Positions 10,570 to 21,700 of a stretch of DNA of 64,000 bases are shown piece after piece. The position numbers and the translations under genes were made by a program. Under the pieces are notes generated by a model. It saw nothing but the letters and a program-made list of their open reading frames with translations. It was not told where the DNA came from and ran no database searches. The DNA is taken from NCBI GenBank assembly GCA_002943765.1, contig PQWQ01000002.1, forward strand, positions 1,612,001-1,676,000, in the 5' to 3' direction. Source of the DNA: Psoroptes ovis. Its lineage: Eukaryota; Arthropoda; Arachnida; Sarcoptiformes; Psoroptidae. The stretch's first letter is position 1. Each line of letters begins with the position of its first letter.

Positions 10570-11607
10570 CTATTTCATTAATGGTATTGATTCCAAACAT
10601 TTGTAATAACCAGAATCGTCCATCCGATGTAATTCATTTAATTGAATTTTCGGACTGACGATTCGTCCAAAATCATGGTCTTTATATTTTGATAATATTT
10701 CTGTTGAATCAAAATGAGTGTATTTTTGGGATTTTTTAATGCGTTTCTTGGAAGGTTTTTTCAATAAAAATGAGGTATTCATCAAGGTTAGATGTAATTT
10801 GATGTTTTGTTTTTCTAATTCACTTCGATTCAAAAATTTATCACCATTATACCACAAATCATTAGATGCCATTGTGCTCGCAATGAAATTAACTATATTT
10901 TGTATATTTTCATAATCTTCATGATTTTGTCGGTGGAGTTTAGCATACAATACCCTCGTTTTCTCAGCATTCTCATTCATGATATCGATACCTTTAATTT
11001 GTATGCTATTTTCACTGAATTTATCCATATTTTTTTGGGTAAATTCGCTGCAATCTTGTTTGAATAATTCTAATGCCCGCTTTAATCGCTGTTCATCGTT
11101 CAATGATAACAATGCAATTGTCATGTGGAGTTTTTTTGAATTTTGAAACAATGATTCATTGATATTAGGATGATCATTTTGAATTCTCTGTTTGAAGTCT
11201 AAATATGATTGCATAAATGTTTCATCGATAAATGGTATTGTTATCAAATGTGTAAAACGATAATTGTTTACGAATGTTTTCAATGTTTGTCTTATGATTG
11301 GCATTATTTTATTTATTTCCTCAGTTTTACCAGTTAATTTCAATGAATATTCATTTGATGAATCTTCAACACTAAATGATGATTGAATTTTCACTGATTT
11401 TATCAATCTACGGAATCTCTTTTTGCCTTTTTTTGATTTATCATATTTTTCATAAAATTCTTGATTTATTTTCTCAATGATTGTTATTTCTTTAGTATCT
11501 TCAATCACTTCGGAAGTTGTTTCATCATCTTCATTCACTTGAAATAGGATTGAAAATCATGATTGTGAATGTATTTTGAATCAAGAATATAATTTTGATA
11601 ACTTACT
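10570..11607 (-). CDS. ASCC1: Activating signal cointegrator 1 complex subunit 1
   Basis: 322 residues, encoded almost wholly by 11537-10570. The start codon appears to be split by an intron: A at 11607 joined to TG at 11537-11536, with GTAAGT donor and AG acceptor. The upstream frame has a stop, and no other in-frame ATG precedes the homology. ASCC1 combines a KH domain with a 2H phosphoesterase (AKAP7/2'-5' ligase-like) domain and works with ASCC2/ASCC3 in alkylation repair and transcription. The 2H motifs are present as H138-M-T140 and H249-L-T251. In the KH region (about 34-95) the usual GXXG loop is degenerate, with only one glycine. It shares a short upstream region with IWS1. Confidence 0.92.
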
Positions 11608-11769
11608 TTTTTTGAATTTATGAAAATCAAAGAAAAATTATGTCGGATTGTTTATGAATGGTCTACTCATCCATTGTTGCTGTCGCATGATTTGTTTGTA
11701 AACAAGCAAAAAAACAAAAGCGACGAAATCTTTGAATTTTGATTTTTTTTGTAATTTAATTTTAATAAA
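11608..11769. promoter_or_regulatory. Divergent promoter region of ASCC1 and IWS1
   Basis: About 160 bp separate the first base of the ASCC1 start codon from the IWS1 start codon on the opposite strand. The span also holds the 5' UTRs of both genes, so the shared promoter must be very compact. No TATA box is obvious. Confidence 0.55.
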
Positions 11770-13234
11770 ATGAGTGAAACCGAAACAATCGTCAGAGATA
11801 TTTTTGGTGATAGTGATGAAAGTGATGATGAATTTGAAGGTTTTGATGGTGATATCGATGGAAAAACCAAGCAAAACGATGATGATCAAGGATTGAATGA
11901 TGAAGACAATGACAAAGATGGTGATGATGATCACAGTAGAATCCGCGAACTGGATTCTGAATCATCATCAGATAGCGAAACGTTGGACAAAGCGAATGAA
12001 GAATCCAAAGAAAATAAAAATCACGACGATGATGATGATGAACAAGAATTACACGATTCTGAACAACATCAAGATGCAAACGAAGCATTGCCAGATATAT
12101 CCGATAGCAGTGATTCAGCGTCTATAATCGATGATGATGATGACAATAGAAATGAAAAATCGTGAGTTGATTCTCAATTCAATATTGAATCTGTCGAATT
12201 CATATTTTCTTTATCAATCTTTTATGTAGCAATATTATGTATGATTTTGATATTATGTTACAAAAGCGTAAAGAAATGAATTCACGTCGTAGACGCAGAA
12301 AAAATGTTGACATTATCAATGATAGTGATGATTTTATTGCCGAATTAATACAAGATATGAGGCAAGCAGCTGAGGTCAGTAAATTTTGTTTTAAACCTAT
12401 TGTTACCTAAGCTATTTGTTTTATCATAAAATGTGGATAGGATGATCATGAATTGAATCGAAATAATCAAACTGCTACCAGAAAATTGGTAATGTTACCA
12501 TTAGTCGAATGCCATTTGAAAAAAATTGATTTGCGTGAAGCTTTGCTGGATTCGGGAATACTTAGCGTCATAACCGATTGGTTGACACGATTACCAGATG
12601 GTAGTTTACCGAATTTACAAATACGAGAAAAATTATTGCGCATATTGATGGAATTCAATATAGATGATATTGATCGTATCAAAGCGAGCGGCATTGGCAA
12701 AGCGGTTATGTATCTTTACAAACATCCAAAAGAAACGAAAGATAATCGTAGAATAGCCGGCCAATTAATCGCAAATTGGTCAAGATCAATTTTTAATCTT
12801 GATACAGATTTCAATTCTATCACTCGAGATCAACGAGAAAAACGTGATCTGGATAACTTGTCAAAATTCAAACGCAGCCATTCGGATTCTGGTGAATCTT
12901 CGACTAGCGGTACGAAAATGGCTAAAACAAATGAACAGTAAGCTTATATTTAATCAAATTTATTAGAGTTTTTAACTTATCTCTTACTATTTACAGACAC
13001 ATACGTCCAGGTGACAAGGGATGGGTACAACGAGCACGTGTACCGATGCCATCGATGAAAGACTATGTTATAAGACCTAAATCGACCGTAGAAATTGATA
13101 TGACTCGAATATCAAGTAAGAAACCAATATCGAAATTGGAAAAACATATGCGAAATTTTCGTGATATGAAAAAATTAAACAAAATGAATCGGGCAATACC
13201 GATCAGTATCGAGGGTAGAAAAATGGCATTATAA
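11770..13234 (+). CDS. IWS1: Transcription elongation factor IWS1/Spn1
   Basis: Four exons: 11770-12161, 12230-12374, 12441-12937 and 12997-13234, 423 residues. The first exon is a highly acidic, Ser-rich region (Asp/Glu runs), typical of the N-terminus of IWS1, which contacts Spt6 and histones. The rest is the conserved TFIIS N-terminal-like helical domain (from about 150 to 330), starting with the MYDFDIMLQKRK-type motif, and a basic C-terminal tail. IWS1 travels with RNA polymerase II and links elongation to mRNA processing and export. Its stop codon is 75 bp from the convergent UBXN7 stop. Confidence 0.95.
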
Positions 13235-13309
13235 AAAAATTCAATATAAGCCATTACTCAATCTTTTTATTTTTTCAATTATAATATTATTAAAAACATA
13301 AATTTCCAA

Positions 13310-15151
13310 TCAATTTTTTGTTTGAACATATAATGTATCACGTGTATGTATGCCAACATTTTCCAGTGTATCGCTTGAATCATATGAACAAAGATTTTTT
13401 TTAGGGAAGTTTGTAATTAAATCATATTCATTCATATTATAACCATGTTCAGTTATATATAAAAATAAAGCCTAATATTTGGAAATAAAAATGTGACATT
13501 AATAAATACATGAGTTCAGAAAGGTTTTAATTCATAGGTATTACCTTCAATTTTGAATCGGATGGGAACATAACTTTATCTTTATTTCCATTGGGATATC
13601 TTATGACTATTTCCATTTTGGAGCTCTCATCGGTACCAATATAATTTTTCCAACTATCCTGAGGCTTTTTCGATTCGTCATTTGATATATTTTCATTTTC
13701 AATTATAACACAATCATCGTCATGTTGATTCTGATCTTCCATATCTTGTAATGAAGCTTTGATGGCAGCTTCTATTTGTTCACGCTCACTTTCATCATAA
13801 GGATTCCGCTACCAAAGATAGATTAGAGAAATTAAGATTCATGCATACATAGAAAAATTATCGCTAACATTTTGGAAATTATCATACGAAGTACTTGAAC
13901 CATTATCAACTGATGTTGTTGTTGTTGATAATTGTGATTTATTATTAACGTTACCAGCAGGTGATGGATGCTCATTTAAAAATTGAGTAACTCTTTCACA
14001 GAATGTGACTGTATCTATTTCATGCCAACAGAGAATTTTTTCACCTTTGTGCAAAAGAAATATTTGAATAAAATAGATGATCGAAAATGGATTCTAAATA
14101 CCTGTTCGTGGATCAATTATTGAAATGTATGGAAATTGATGCACTTGATAGAATGATACAAAGTTCTGCCCTTGTTGCGTATCATGATAAGTCTTTGTTT
14201 GAAAAATTAAGAAATAAATTAATTGATTTCATCATTTGTAAAATTTTCATCCTCAACAATCGACTATGATGAGGAAAGCATGGATTTCTGAAATTGACAC
14301 ATACCTGCCAAAATATGAAATGTTCATTGATAATATCTTTGATTGTCGGGTTGCTCCATACATCACGATTCAATACTTGACATGAAAATTCTTTTGAATC
14401 TTGTATATTTACTAAAAGCCATTTATTCGATGTTTGTCCTTCAAATTTTGCCTGAAATCATATAACAATTAGCTTATAAATTAGCAATCCAAAAAATTCT
14501 AATTAACTTTACCATATCAAATGATCCACGATAAATTAGATCCAATGGAGGCCGGAATAGATCATCAAATGTTCGTCTACGATTATTACTATTGTTATTA
14601 TTGCTTGATGAGTCATTCGACTGTTCTACATCATCCGTAAGTTGTTGTTCTTGCCACCCTATTTAAGTAAATGAAATTGAATTCGATAAATTAAATATAA
14701 TATTGCGATTCATACTTGATTCTTCTTGAAAATTACGAAAGCCATCATAACCACTATTCGCATACATATTTCGAGGATAATCTTCAACAAGTACTTGACG
14801 TACGGGTGGTATTGGTGGCCGTACATCATCATTATTACTAAATGTATTCGTGTTTTGATTATTCGATGCTAATGCTGATGACAAGGATGATGATGATGCT
14901 GCTCCAGCCGCTGCTGTGGTCGTCGATGATGTGGATGAAGATTGAGCTAAATTTGAGTCTAAAAACATATCCATGGCCAATTCAACATTCCAATTACATG
15001 CTTCTAACACATTTTTAGCTATATTTTCATCGGCACCTTCAGATTTAAAATTTAAATATTTAGAAATAAATGTCAAAATATTTTTGAAAATTATACCGGT
15101 TATATTGATAAATTGTGTCAACAATGAATCTTGTTCACTTTGGTTATCCAT
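13310..15151 (-). CDS. UBXN7: UBX domain protein 7, p97/VCP adaptor
   Basis: Eight exons: 15151-15097, 15036-14716, 14658-14513, 14451-14305, 14192-14102, 14044-13869, 13808-13545 and 13471-13310, about 453 residues (human 489). Parts in order: UBA domain, thioredoxin-like UAS domain (LFRPPLDLIYRGSFD to the DPRTG motif), a ubiquitin-interacting motif (EREQIEAAIKASLQ), and a C-terminal UBX domain that docks on p97. In humans UBXN7 links p97 to cullin-RING ligases. The 60-base stretch 15096-15037 is open in frame but is best read as an intron: it has GT-AG ends, breaks the UBA domain, and removing it restores the family alignment. Confidence 0.93.
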
Positions 15152-15942
15152 GATTCGTGATTATTAATATTATTCAAAGTATAGAAATCAAAATATATCT
15201 CAGAATTTTTATGTATATAGTAAATTTTGAATATTTTCGAACTTAATAATAAATATTACAATAATAATTGAGCTATTTTCAATCAATTAAGTGATTCATA
15301 ATTGAGAAAAAACGAACAACTTAAATCAGACAATAATTTTGCATGGTCACTATAATCATTCAATAAATTTCAATACACATTTATTTATAACATAAGATGA
15401 TGTTGCTGTTAATTTATTTGTTGTTATATTTTGGCTTGTATGTGCGATTGAATTTTTTTTTCTTCATTATTCATCACTAATTCTAACTTATATTTGTGTG
15501 TATATTTAGTTTCGCTTTTGTTTCTCTTGGTCTGTATACATAAATGTGTGAATATATAAATATATGTGTTTATGACAATGCATTCAGAATGAAAATGTAC
15601 CTCGTCACGTCTGCTGCAACAAAAAAAAAAGAGAAATTTGTAATTTCATTGGCTGTTGCTAGTGATTAAGTGCATGTTTTTGTGTCGAAAAACACGTATT
15701 AATACGACAGCAGCTGCAATAATTGCTTATCCTTAAAAACGTGTATTTACGTTCAGAGCGCTTGTGCTAGAAATTTTTTTGTTTTGTTTAATTCATAAAT
15801 GGCAGTACGAAATTTTTTTTCAAACATGTTTACATAATTTTCTCGATTGACAATTGATTTTCATGTGTAAAATTTTGAGTATTCTTCATTTTTCAAATTT
15901 TAAAATTGATTCCAATTTCATTTAATTATAATTCATTTTAAA
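15152..15942. other. Divergent upstream region of UBXN7 and GCP3
   Basis: A stretch of 791 bp between two start codons on opposite strands. No coding exon, tRNA or long repeat was seen. It contains T-rich and A-rich runs and presumably both promoters and 5' UTRs. Confidence 0.5.
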
Positions 15943-18504
15943 ATGAATACAGCTGATAATTGTAGAGAATCAACAAATGATTCATCAACATCATCCAATC
16001 GTCATCTGTTATCATTAGTGAATCGTTTATGTAAATCATTTATACCTAATGAATTGATTGATGATAATAATAGTTTTGAAAATATATGTAAATATTCCAT
16101 AGAATTATTGAGTAAGAAAAAATTATCTCTTGAAGATTGTGAAGAACAATATTTGCTATCAAAAATTCGACAAACATTCATGAAAAAATCTGCATTGAAT
16201 GAATTAAATAATTTTGAAGATCTATATTTAAATTTGAAACAATCCTTACCTAAAACATTTAATCTCAGAGAATTATTATATTGTTTGTATTTGTTATCGA
16301 ATTCTGGGACAAATAATAATGCGACACCCATATTTTCGATATCAAATTCAATTGAAGCAATCAAAATTGATGGAAATCATAATTTGAATAATGACAATAA
16401 TAATTATCAAAGATATACGCATCATTTTGGTGGTACAAATCATATCAGTAATTTCATCAACAACAAAACTTCACACACAAATCGTCCTAACACTGTGCAT
16501 GTTTATCATAATGAACATAACCATTTTAATGATAATTCAGCTAAAATAATATCGAAATATACATTGTTGGCCAAAGATTTATTGTCCATTTTTCAAGGTT
16601 TACCTGGCCGTTTTATTAAATTTGAAAAAGATGCAAAATTATCGATTGAAAATGAAAATAATCTTTTCTATTCAAATGAGATATATTTTGCCAAGCGTTT
16701 ATCAGTTTTGGGCCAAAATTTTCAAACAATCAAAGCATTCGGTCAGACATCAATGAATTCTTTGTCGAAAGGATTTGTAGTACAAAGTTTCGGATCAGCA
16801 TTAATTGATGAAATAAATAATTTCTATAAATTATTGACATCAATACAAGCAAATTTGCATGCAGCCAATAATGATAATGGCCATGCAAGTATGATTACAT
16901 TGCATAAACTTTGCATATGGACCACTGAAACTTCGATTTGTTTTGATGCGCTGATTACTTTGATTGGTAAATGTCGTCACAGAAAAGGTGGCTCATTAAT
17001 CGCTGCTGTCTATGATTCTTGTTTCAATGGTAATCCATTAGTTCGCCATTGTTATCGAAAAATTTTATCAAAAATAGTTAAACCAATACGCAAAATGCTC
17101 AATCATTGGATATTTTTTGGTGAATTGAAAGATGATTTTAATGAATTTTTCATCTGTAATGATCATAATAATCATCCTAATATGAATCAAACAATGAGTG
17201 ATACATTTTGGTATGATCAATATTCGATAAATAATCAAATGTTACCTGGATTTATTGATCGCCGACAAGCATATAAAATTTTGATCACAGGCAAAGCTAT
17301 ATCGCTGCTTCGAGAAGTTAGTATGAATCGAATATCAAATGTATTACCATCATATGATCAGTTAAAATGTTCATTTGAAAAATCTAACTTAGAATTATTA
17401 TTCGATTATAAATATAATTTCGAAACAAATAATTTCCCCATTTTATTGGATTATGTTTATAAAGAAATAAGTCAAAAAGCATTGAATATATTGAATGGAA
17501 AATATCAATTATATGAACATTTTCTCGCTCATAAACGTTTCATTCTATTCGAGCAAGGTGATTTTATCAGTTACCTAATGGAACTCTTGTATCCATTACT
17601 TAATCGTCCAGTTAATCGTATTCGTCCTTATACATTGACGCAAACATTGGAAAATTGTTTGAGGAAAACAAGTGTTCAATATTATTATTATGAGCACCTA
17701 TCATTGAATGATAACAATATTAATAATATTCTATCACGTATTGATATATGTTTTGATCCTAATCTATCATTGGAAAATGCTTGGCAAATTCTGACGCTGA
17801 AATATCGTATTGATGGTCCATTACTGACTTTATTTAATTTACAAAATCAACAATTATATACAAGATTATTTTCATTAATCTGGCAAATAAAAACAAACGA
17901 ATATTCATTAAATTATTGTTGGTTAGAATTAAATTTCATCCATAACACAGTATCAAAGTCTGTGGAATTAAATTTCTTGAAATTAATAATTAAATATTTC
18001 AACTATTTACTTTATCAATTATTATCGTTTTTAAAAACATTGGAAAATTATTATAATTATTTGATCGAAAGCAATTGGCAACAAGTACAAAATGAATTGA
18101 ATAAACCTAGAAATCTCAATAAATTGATAAAAATTCATCAGAATTTTCTACGAAATTTGATGAAGAAAATATTTTTCAATGAAAATTCATTGGTAAAACA
18201 ACAAAATAATATTAATAAATTGATACTAAAATTCATATCAAAATTACAAACATTCATCAATGAAATGAGTGATAATCAAACAAAAAAATTCAAAAACGTA
18301 TGGAATGAAGATTTGAATAAATATCAACAAGAGATGGAACAAAATTATATATTTTGGTTGCATAATTTTTCTAATTTAATATCAAAAGAAATATCAATGT
18401 TGCTTGAATTATTAATCGATAACGATGAAGATGAACATCGTGAACTATGTTTTAATATTGATTTCAATAAATATTATAAATTGATGTATAACAAACAATT
18501 TTAA
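15943..18504 (+). CDS. TUBGCP3: Gamma-tubulin complex component 3
   Basis: A single uninterrupted frame of 853 residues (human 907). GCP3 is a core subunit of the gamma-tubulin ring complex that nucleates microtubules at centrosomes. The first 200 residues are a divergent N-terminal region with an Asn-rich insert. The GRIP1 part begins near residue 206 (YTLLAKDLLSIFQGL), includes the conserved RKGG motif and the FWYDQYSIN-like motif, and runs to about 500. The GRIP2 part, which binds gamma-tubulin, follows to the C-terminus. Lack of introns is notable beside intron-containing neighbours, but the gene shows no sign of being a dead retrocopy. Confidence 0.94.
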   Translation: MNTADNCRESTNDSSTSSNRHLLSLVNRLCKSFIPNELIDDNNSFENICKYSIELLSKKKLSLEDCEEQYLLSKIRQTFMKKSALNELNNFEDLYLNLKQSLPKTFNLRELLYCLYLLSNSGTNNNATPIFSISNSIEAIKIDGNHNLNNDNNNYQRYTHHFGGTNHISNFINNKTSHTNRPNTVHVYHNEHNHFNDNSAKIISKYTLLAKDLLSIFQGLPGRFIKFEKDAKLSIENENNLFYSNEIYFAKRLSVLGQNFQTIKAFGQTSMNSLSKGFVVQSFGSALIDEINNFYKLLTSIQANLHAANNDNGHASMITLHKLCIWTTETSICFDALITLIGKCRHRKGGSLIAAVYDSCFNGNPLVRHCYRKILSKIVKPIRKMLNHWIFFGELKDDFNEFFICNDHNNHPNMNQTMSDTFWYDQYSINNQMLPGFIDRRQAYKILITGKAISLLREVSMNRISNVLPSYDQLKCSFEKSNLELLFDYKYNFETNNFPILLDYVYKEISQKALNILNGKYQLYEHFLAHKRFILFEQGDFISYLMELLYPLLNRPVNRIRPYTLTQTLENCLRKTSVQYYYYEHLSLNDNNINNILSRIDICFDPNLSLENAWQILTLKYRIDGPLLTLFNLQNQQLYTRLFSLIWQIKTNEYSLNYCWLELNFIHNTVSKSVELNFLKLIIKYFNYLLYQLLSFLKTLENYYNYLIESNWQQVQNELNKPRNLNKLIKIHQNFLRNLMKKIFFNENSLVKQQNNINKLILKFISKLQTFINEMSDNQTKKFKNVWNEDLNKYQQEMEQNYIFWLHNFSNLISKEISMLLELLIDNDEDEHRELCFNIDFNKYYKLMYNKQF

Positions 18505-18797
18505 CATCGGTTCACCTTCGTTTTTGATCAAATATGTTCAATCTAAATAAAAATATCTCATTTCAAATGATCGAAATTTTTATTTATTAAGACAATTAGG
18601 AAATGAATTGAATCAAATTTATCATATTTATAATTTTAATTAAACATATATTCATAATTAATCAATTGAAAATAAAACGAGATCAAAAATTATCATTATA
18701 ATTTTAACCCTTGACCCTTTGTGTGATGATATCAGTGGCAATTGCTACGATTCTTATTGTTGGTGCTCAAATGATGTTCGTTTGTGAATTTATCCAT
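18505..18797. terminator. Shared 3' region of GCP3 and TRIP12
   Basis: A gap of 293 bp between two convergent stop codons. It has AATAAA on the plus strand near 18546 for GCP3. On the minus strand, TTTATTTATT near 18580-18590 reads as AATAAA for TRIP12, so the two 3' UTRs likely overlap. Confidence 0.55.
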
Positions 18798-21700
18798 TTA
18801 TGATAAATGAAATGAAAATTGACCTTCATTAATGGCTATGTTCAGTTTTTCACGCATAATATCAATAGTTTGATAATCGGGTAGTTTTAAGTAATTGACG
18901 CAAGTCATTACACTTGGTAGGCAATTATTTGTATTATTATTATTATCCATTTCTATTGGATTCTTTTTAACAATTGTGAATGGCGGATTTAAACTTTTAA
19001 AACCACCGATCGGTAAACGAGGAAAACCGGTCAAAAACTGCAAGAATTTTCTTTGTTCTTCAGCGTTGAATGTTGAAAGTATTTCAAAAAGAAATTTGAT
19101 CGCTCGACTTTCGGCCGTAAATCCATGATCAATTTTACATGATTCCATCAACATTTTTTGATCCCAACTTTTATAATTTGATCCACAAAACAGTTGTTGG
19201 AGTTCTTCAGCATAGAATAACTTGAGACGTGATAATTCAAACACTGAATTGAAGCCTTCTTTGAAAGATTCCATTTGTTTTTGAACACCTTCAGACAGGC
19301 TCCAACACGATACCAAGTCGATATAATTTTCTAAATTATTTAGCGTGACAGGCATATCTTTTCCACCTTTTCGCAGTTCAATACTAGGGTAACCAGGCAT
19401 TATGAAATCAAGATTCAAGTCGTCGATTGAAATTCCGTGTAATTTTAATAATTCTGAATTATGATTTACATTCTGAAAAAAAATAATGAATCAAAATTAG
19501 AATATTTTAAATTCAATCAAATTTCATGTATTCACCATTTTAGATTTTCTTTGTGCTATTTTATACATTTGTGAAATGGATGAAAAAAATGTGTAATCAA
19601 GATGGTGAAGATCAGAAACCGATAGCGTTGATTCTTCATTCAAAATCCATTTATAGAATAATATATTCAAATTGATATCAATCTAATAATGAATAAAATC
19701 AAAATTATATATTTGAATAGGAAACTTAGGTTAAAATTTTAAAACTCACCATACGGAAATCCATCAATGCTTTTGCCATAAATTTTCCTAACAATTTGAA
19801 ACGATGTTTAATTTTTGCCACAACGGACGCCTTAACATTACGACCGATTGGTGCTGGGAAAAGGCCATAATTTGAATTAATATAATTATTTAAATAGTCT
19901 TGTTTTTCATTTTTAATATTATTGGCATTATTTGACAAAGCTTCCCCACCGCGCCACATTTCAAATTCAACTCGCTGAAATTCTTTTGATACAAGTGCAT
20001 AAAATTCCAAGGTTGGGCCTAAACCAGTGCCGACTTCATTTTCATATTGTACTTCTAACATTGAACGTAAATTCGATACATCATTGAATAATGTTTCAGC
20101 GCTGCGAAATATTTCATTACGTGATATTAATTTGCGCCGCTTTTCAAGTCTAGGCGTTAAAATACGTTCGCGGCTATCGGTAATTGTCGAACTTGATGAC
20201 AATAACGATGATGAAAATTCTGGTGCATTCTCAAACAGACGATGTAACGCACGATCACGATCAAAGCAATACACATAGAATAAGAGATAACGAATTTCGA
20301 ATGGAAACATGAATGGACATGCATAGGCAAGCTCTGAAAGCCATAAGGGCAAACCACCAGGCATTATAACTACAGGATCTTGTAATTGACGATTGGCTTT
20401 CACGGTCAACTTATTATTGATAAATTCTTTCAATGATATGGCCGGATTATAAATATGTGAAAATCTATACAAATGACCCCAATAGCGATTAAGTCCGTAA
20501 AGGATTCGTAATAATAATATCACTTCCAATGATTGATCGCTGCCATTAGCATTGATTGCTGTCATATTATTTTTTATATATGATTCTAATGGTGATACAG
20601 GCTTCATTATTTTTCCATCAATCCATAATTCATCTTTCTTTTTATTTGCATTCGTTTTATTTTTACTCTTATTTTTAGATCGACTATTAATATTAATTAA
20701 ACTATTGTTAGCGTTTATATTGAGATTAGAAGATATATTCGTAATTGTATTTATGGCCGTAGTTGTTGTGACTGTGGATGCAGTCGATGTTACAGAACTA
20801 TTCATTGATTCATTCGATAATCGATAATAAATGGGAAATGTTGAGCCCCATATTCTCGAATAATTATCATGATGATGATGATGGTCATTGTCAGTATGAT
20901 CATTATTATCAATCGTCATATCGTTGTTCATGAATTGTTTTATCACTTGATATAATGATATATTGTAAGGCAAAATGTGATCATGAAACAATAATTGTAG
21001 CCGATGTCGTGTCTGCATATGACTAGTTGTACCATAATGAATATTGTCTAATGTATTATCATCATCATCATCATCATCGGATAAATCATCATCACTTTGA
21101 TCGATACCAACGCCATGATTATCATCATTAGAATTGTCTTTAATTTTACCATAACCTTTGGCTGATAAATAGCGTTCAATTGATGAAACAGTTGCCGATG
21201 GATCCAATTTAATTAATGGACCTTTGTATTTACGCAAATTATTACAAGATGGATGACGATTCAGGCTTATTTTGAGTAGATGTGAATTCACTTTATTATA
21301 TCCAGGTGTATTACGTGAATGTATGGCATAATCCTGAACTCTTACAGGAAATTGCTCTAATTGCGATACACAGGCATTCAATTTACTGACCAGTATGGCA
21401 AATGGTTTAGTATCGAAACTTAATTGATCAATATTTTCAGCCATTTCACTTTTAGGTGCACCAATGAATATGTGGAGAAAATTTCTCAAATTATTTTCCA
21501 CCGCTGTCATTGAATCATTATCATTCGTATTTAATGTTAAAAATGAATACAAGCTTGTTACTAAACCACTATGTATAAGCTCAAATGATGATAAATCACT
21601 GTCAAGCAGTATATTCTTTATTGATAACAATCCTTTGATCGAGTCTTGTTTCAATGAATCGATTGCATTATTTAAATCGTTCAGTATATTTGATGAAATG

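Noticed and set aside
11638..12088. Open frames antisense to the first IWS1 exon, His- or Ile-rich
   Set aside because: They mirror the acidic GAT/GAA-rich codons of IWS1; composition explains them and no domain is present.
15943..18504. GCP3 as a processed retrocopy because it lacks introns
   Set aside because: No poly(A) remnant, no target duplication and no frame damage; the intact frame suggests the working gene.
20552..20827. Hydrophobic open frame on the plus strand within TRIP12
   Set aside because: Antisense to Asn/Ser/Lys codons of TRIP12, which read as Ile/Val/Leu/Phe in reverse; no independent support.
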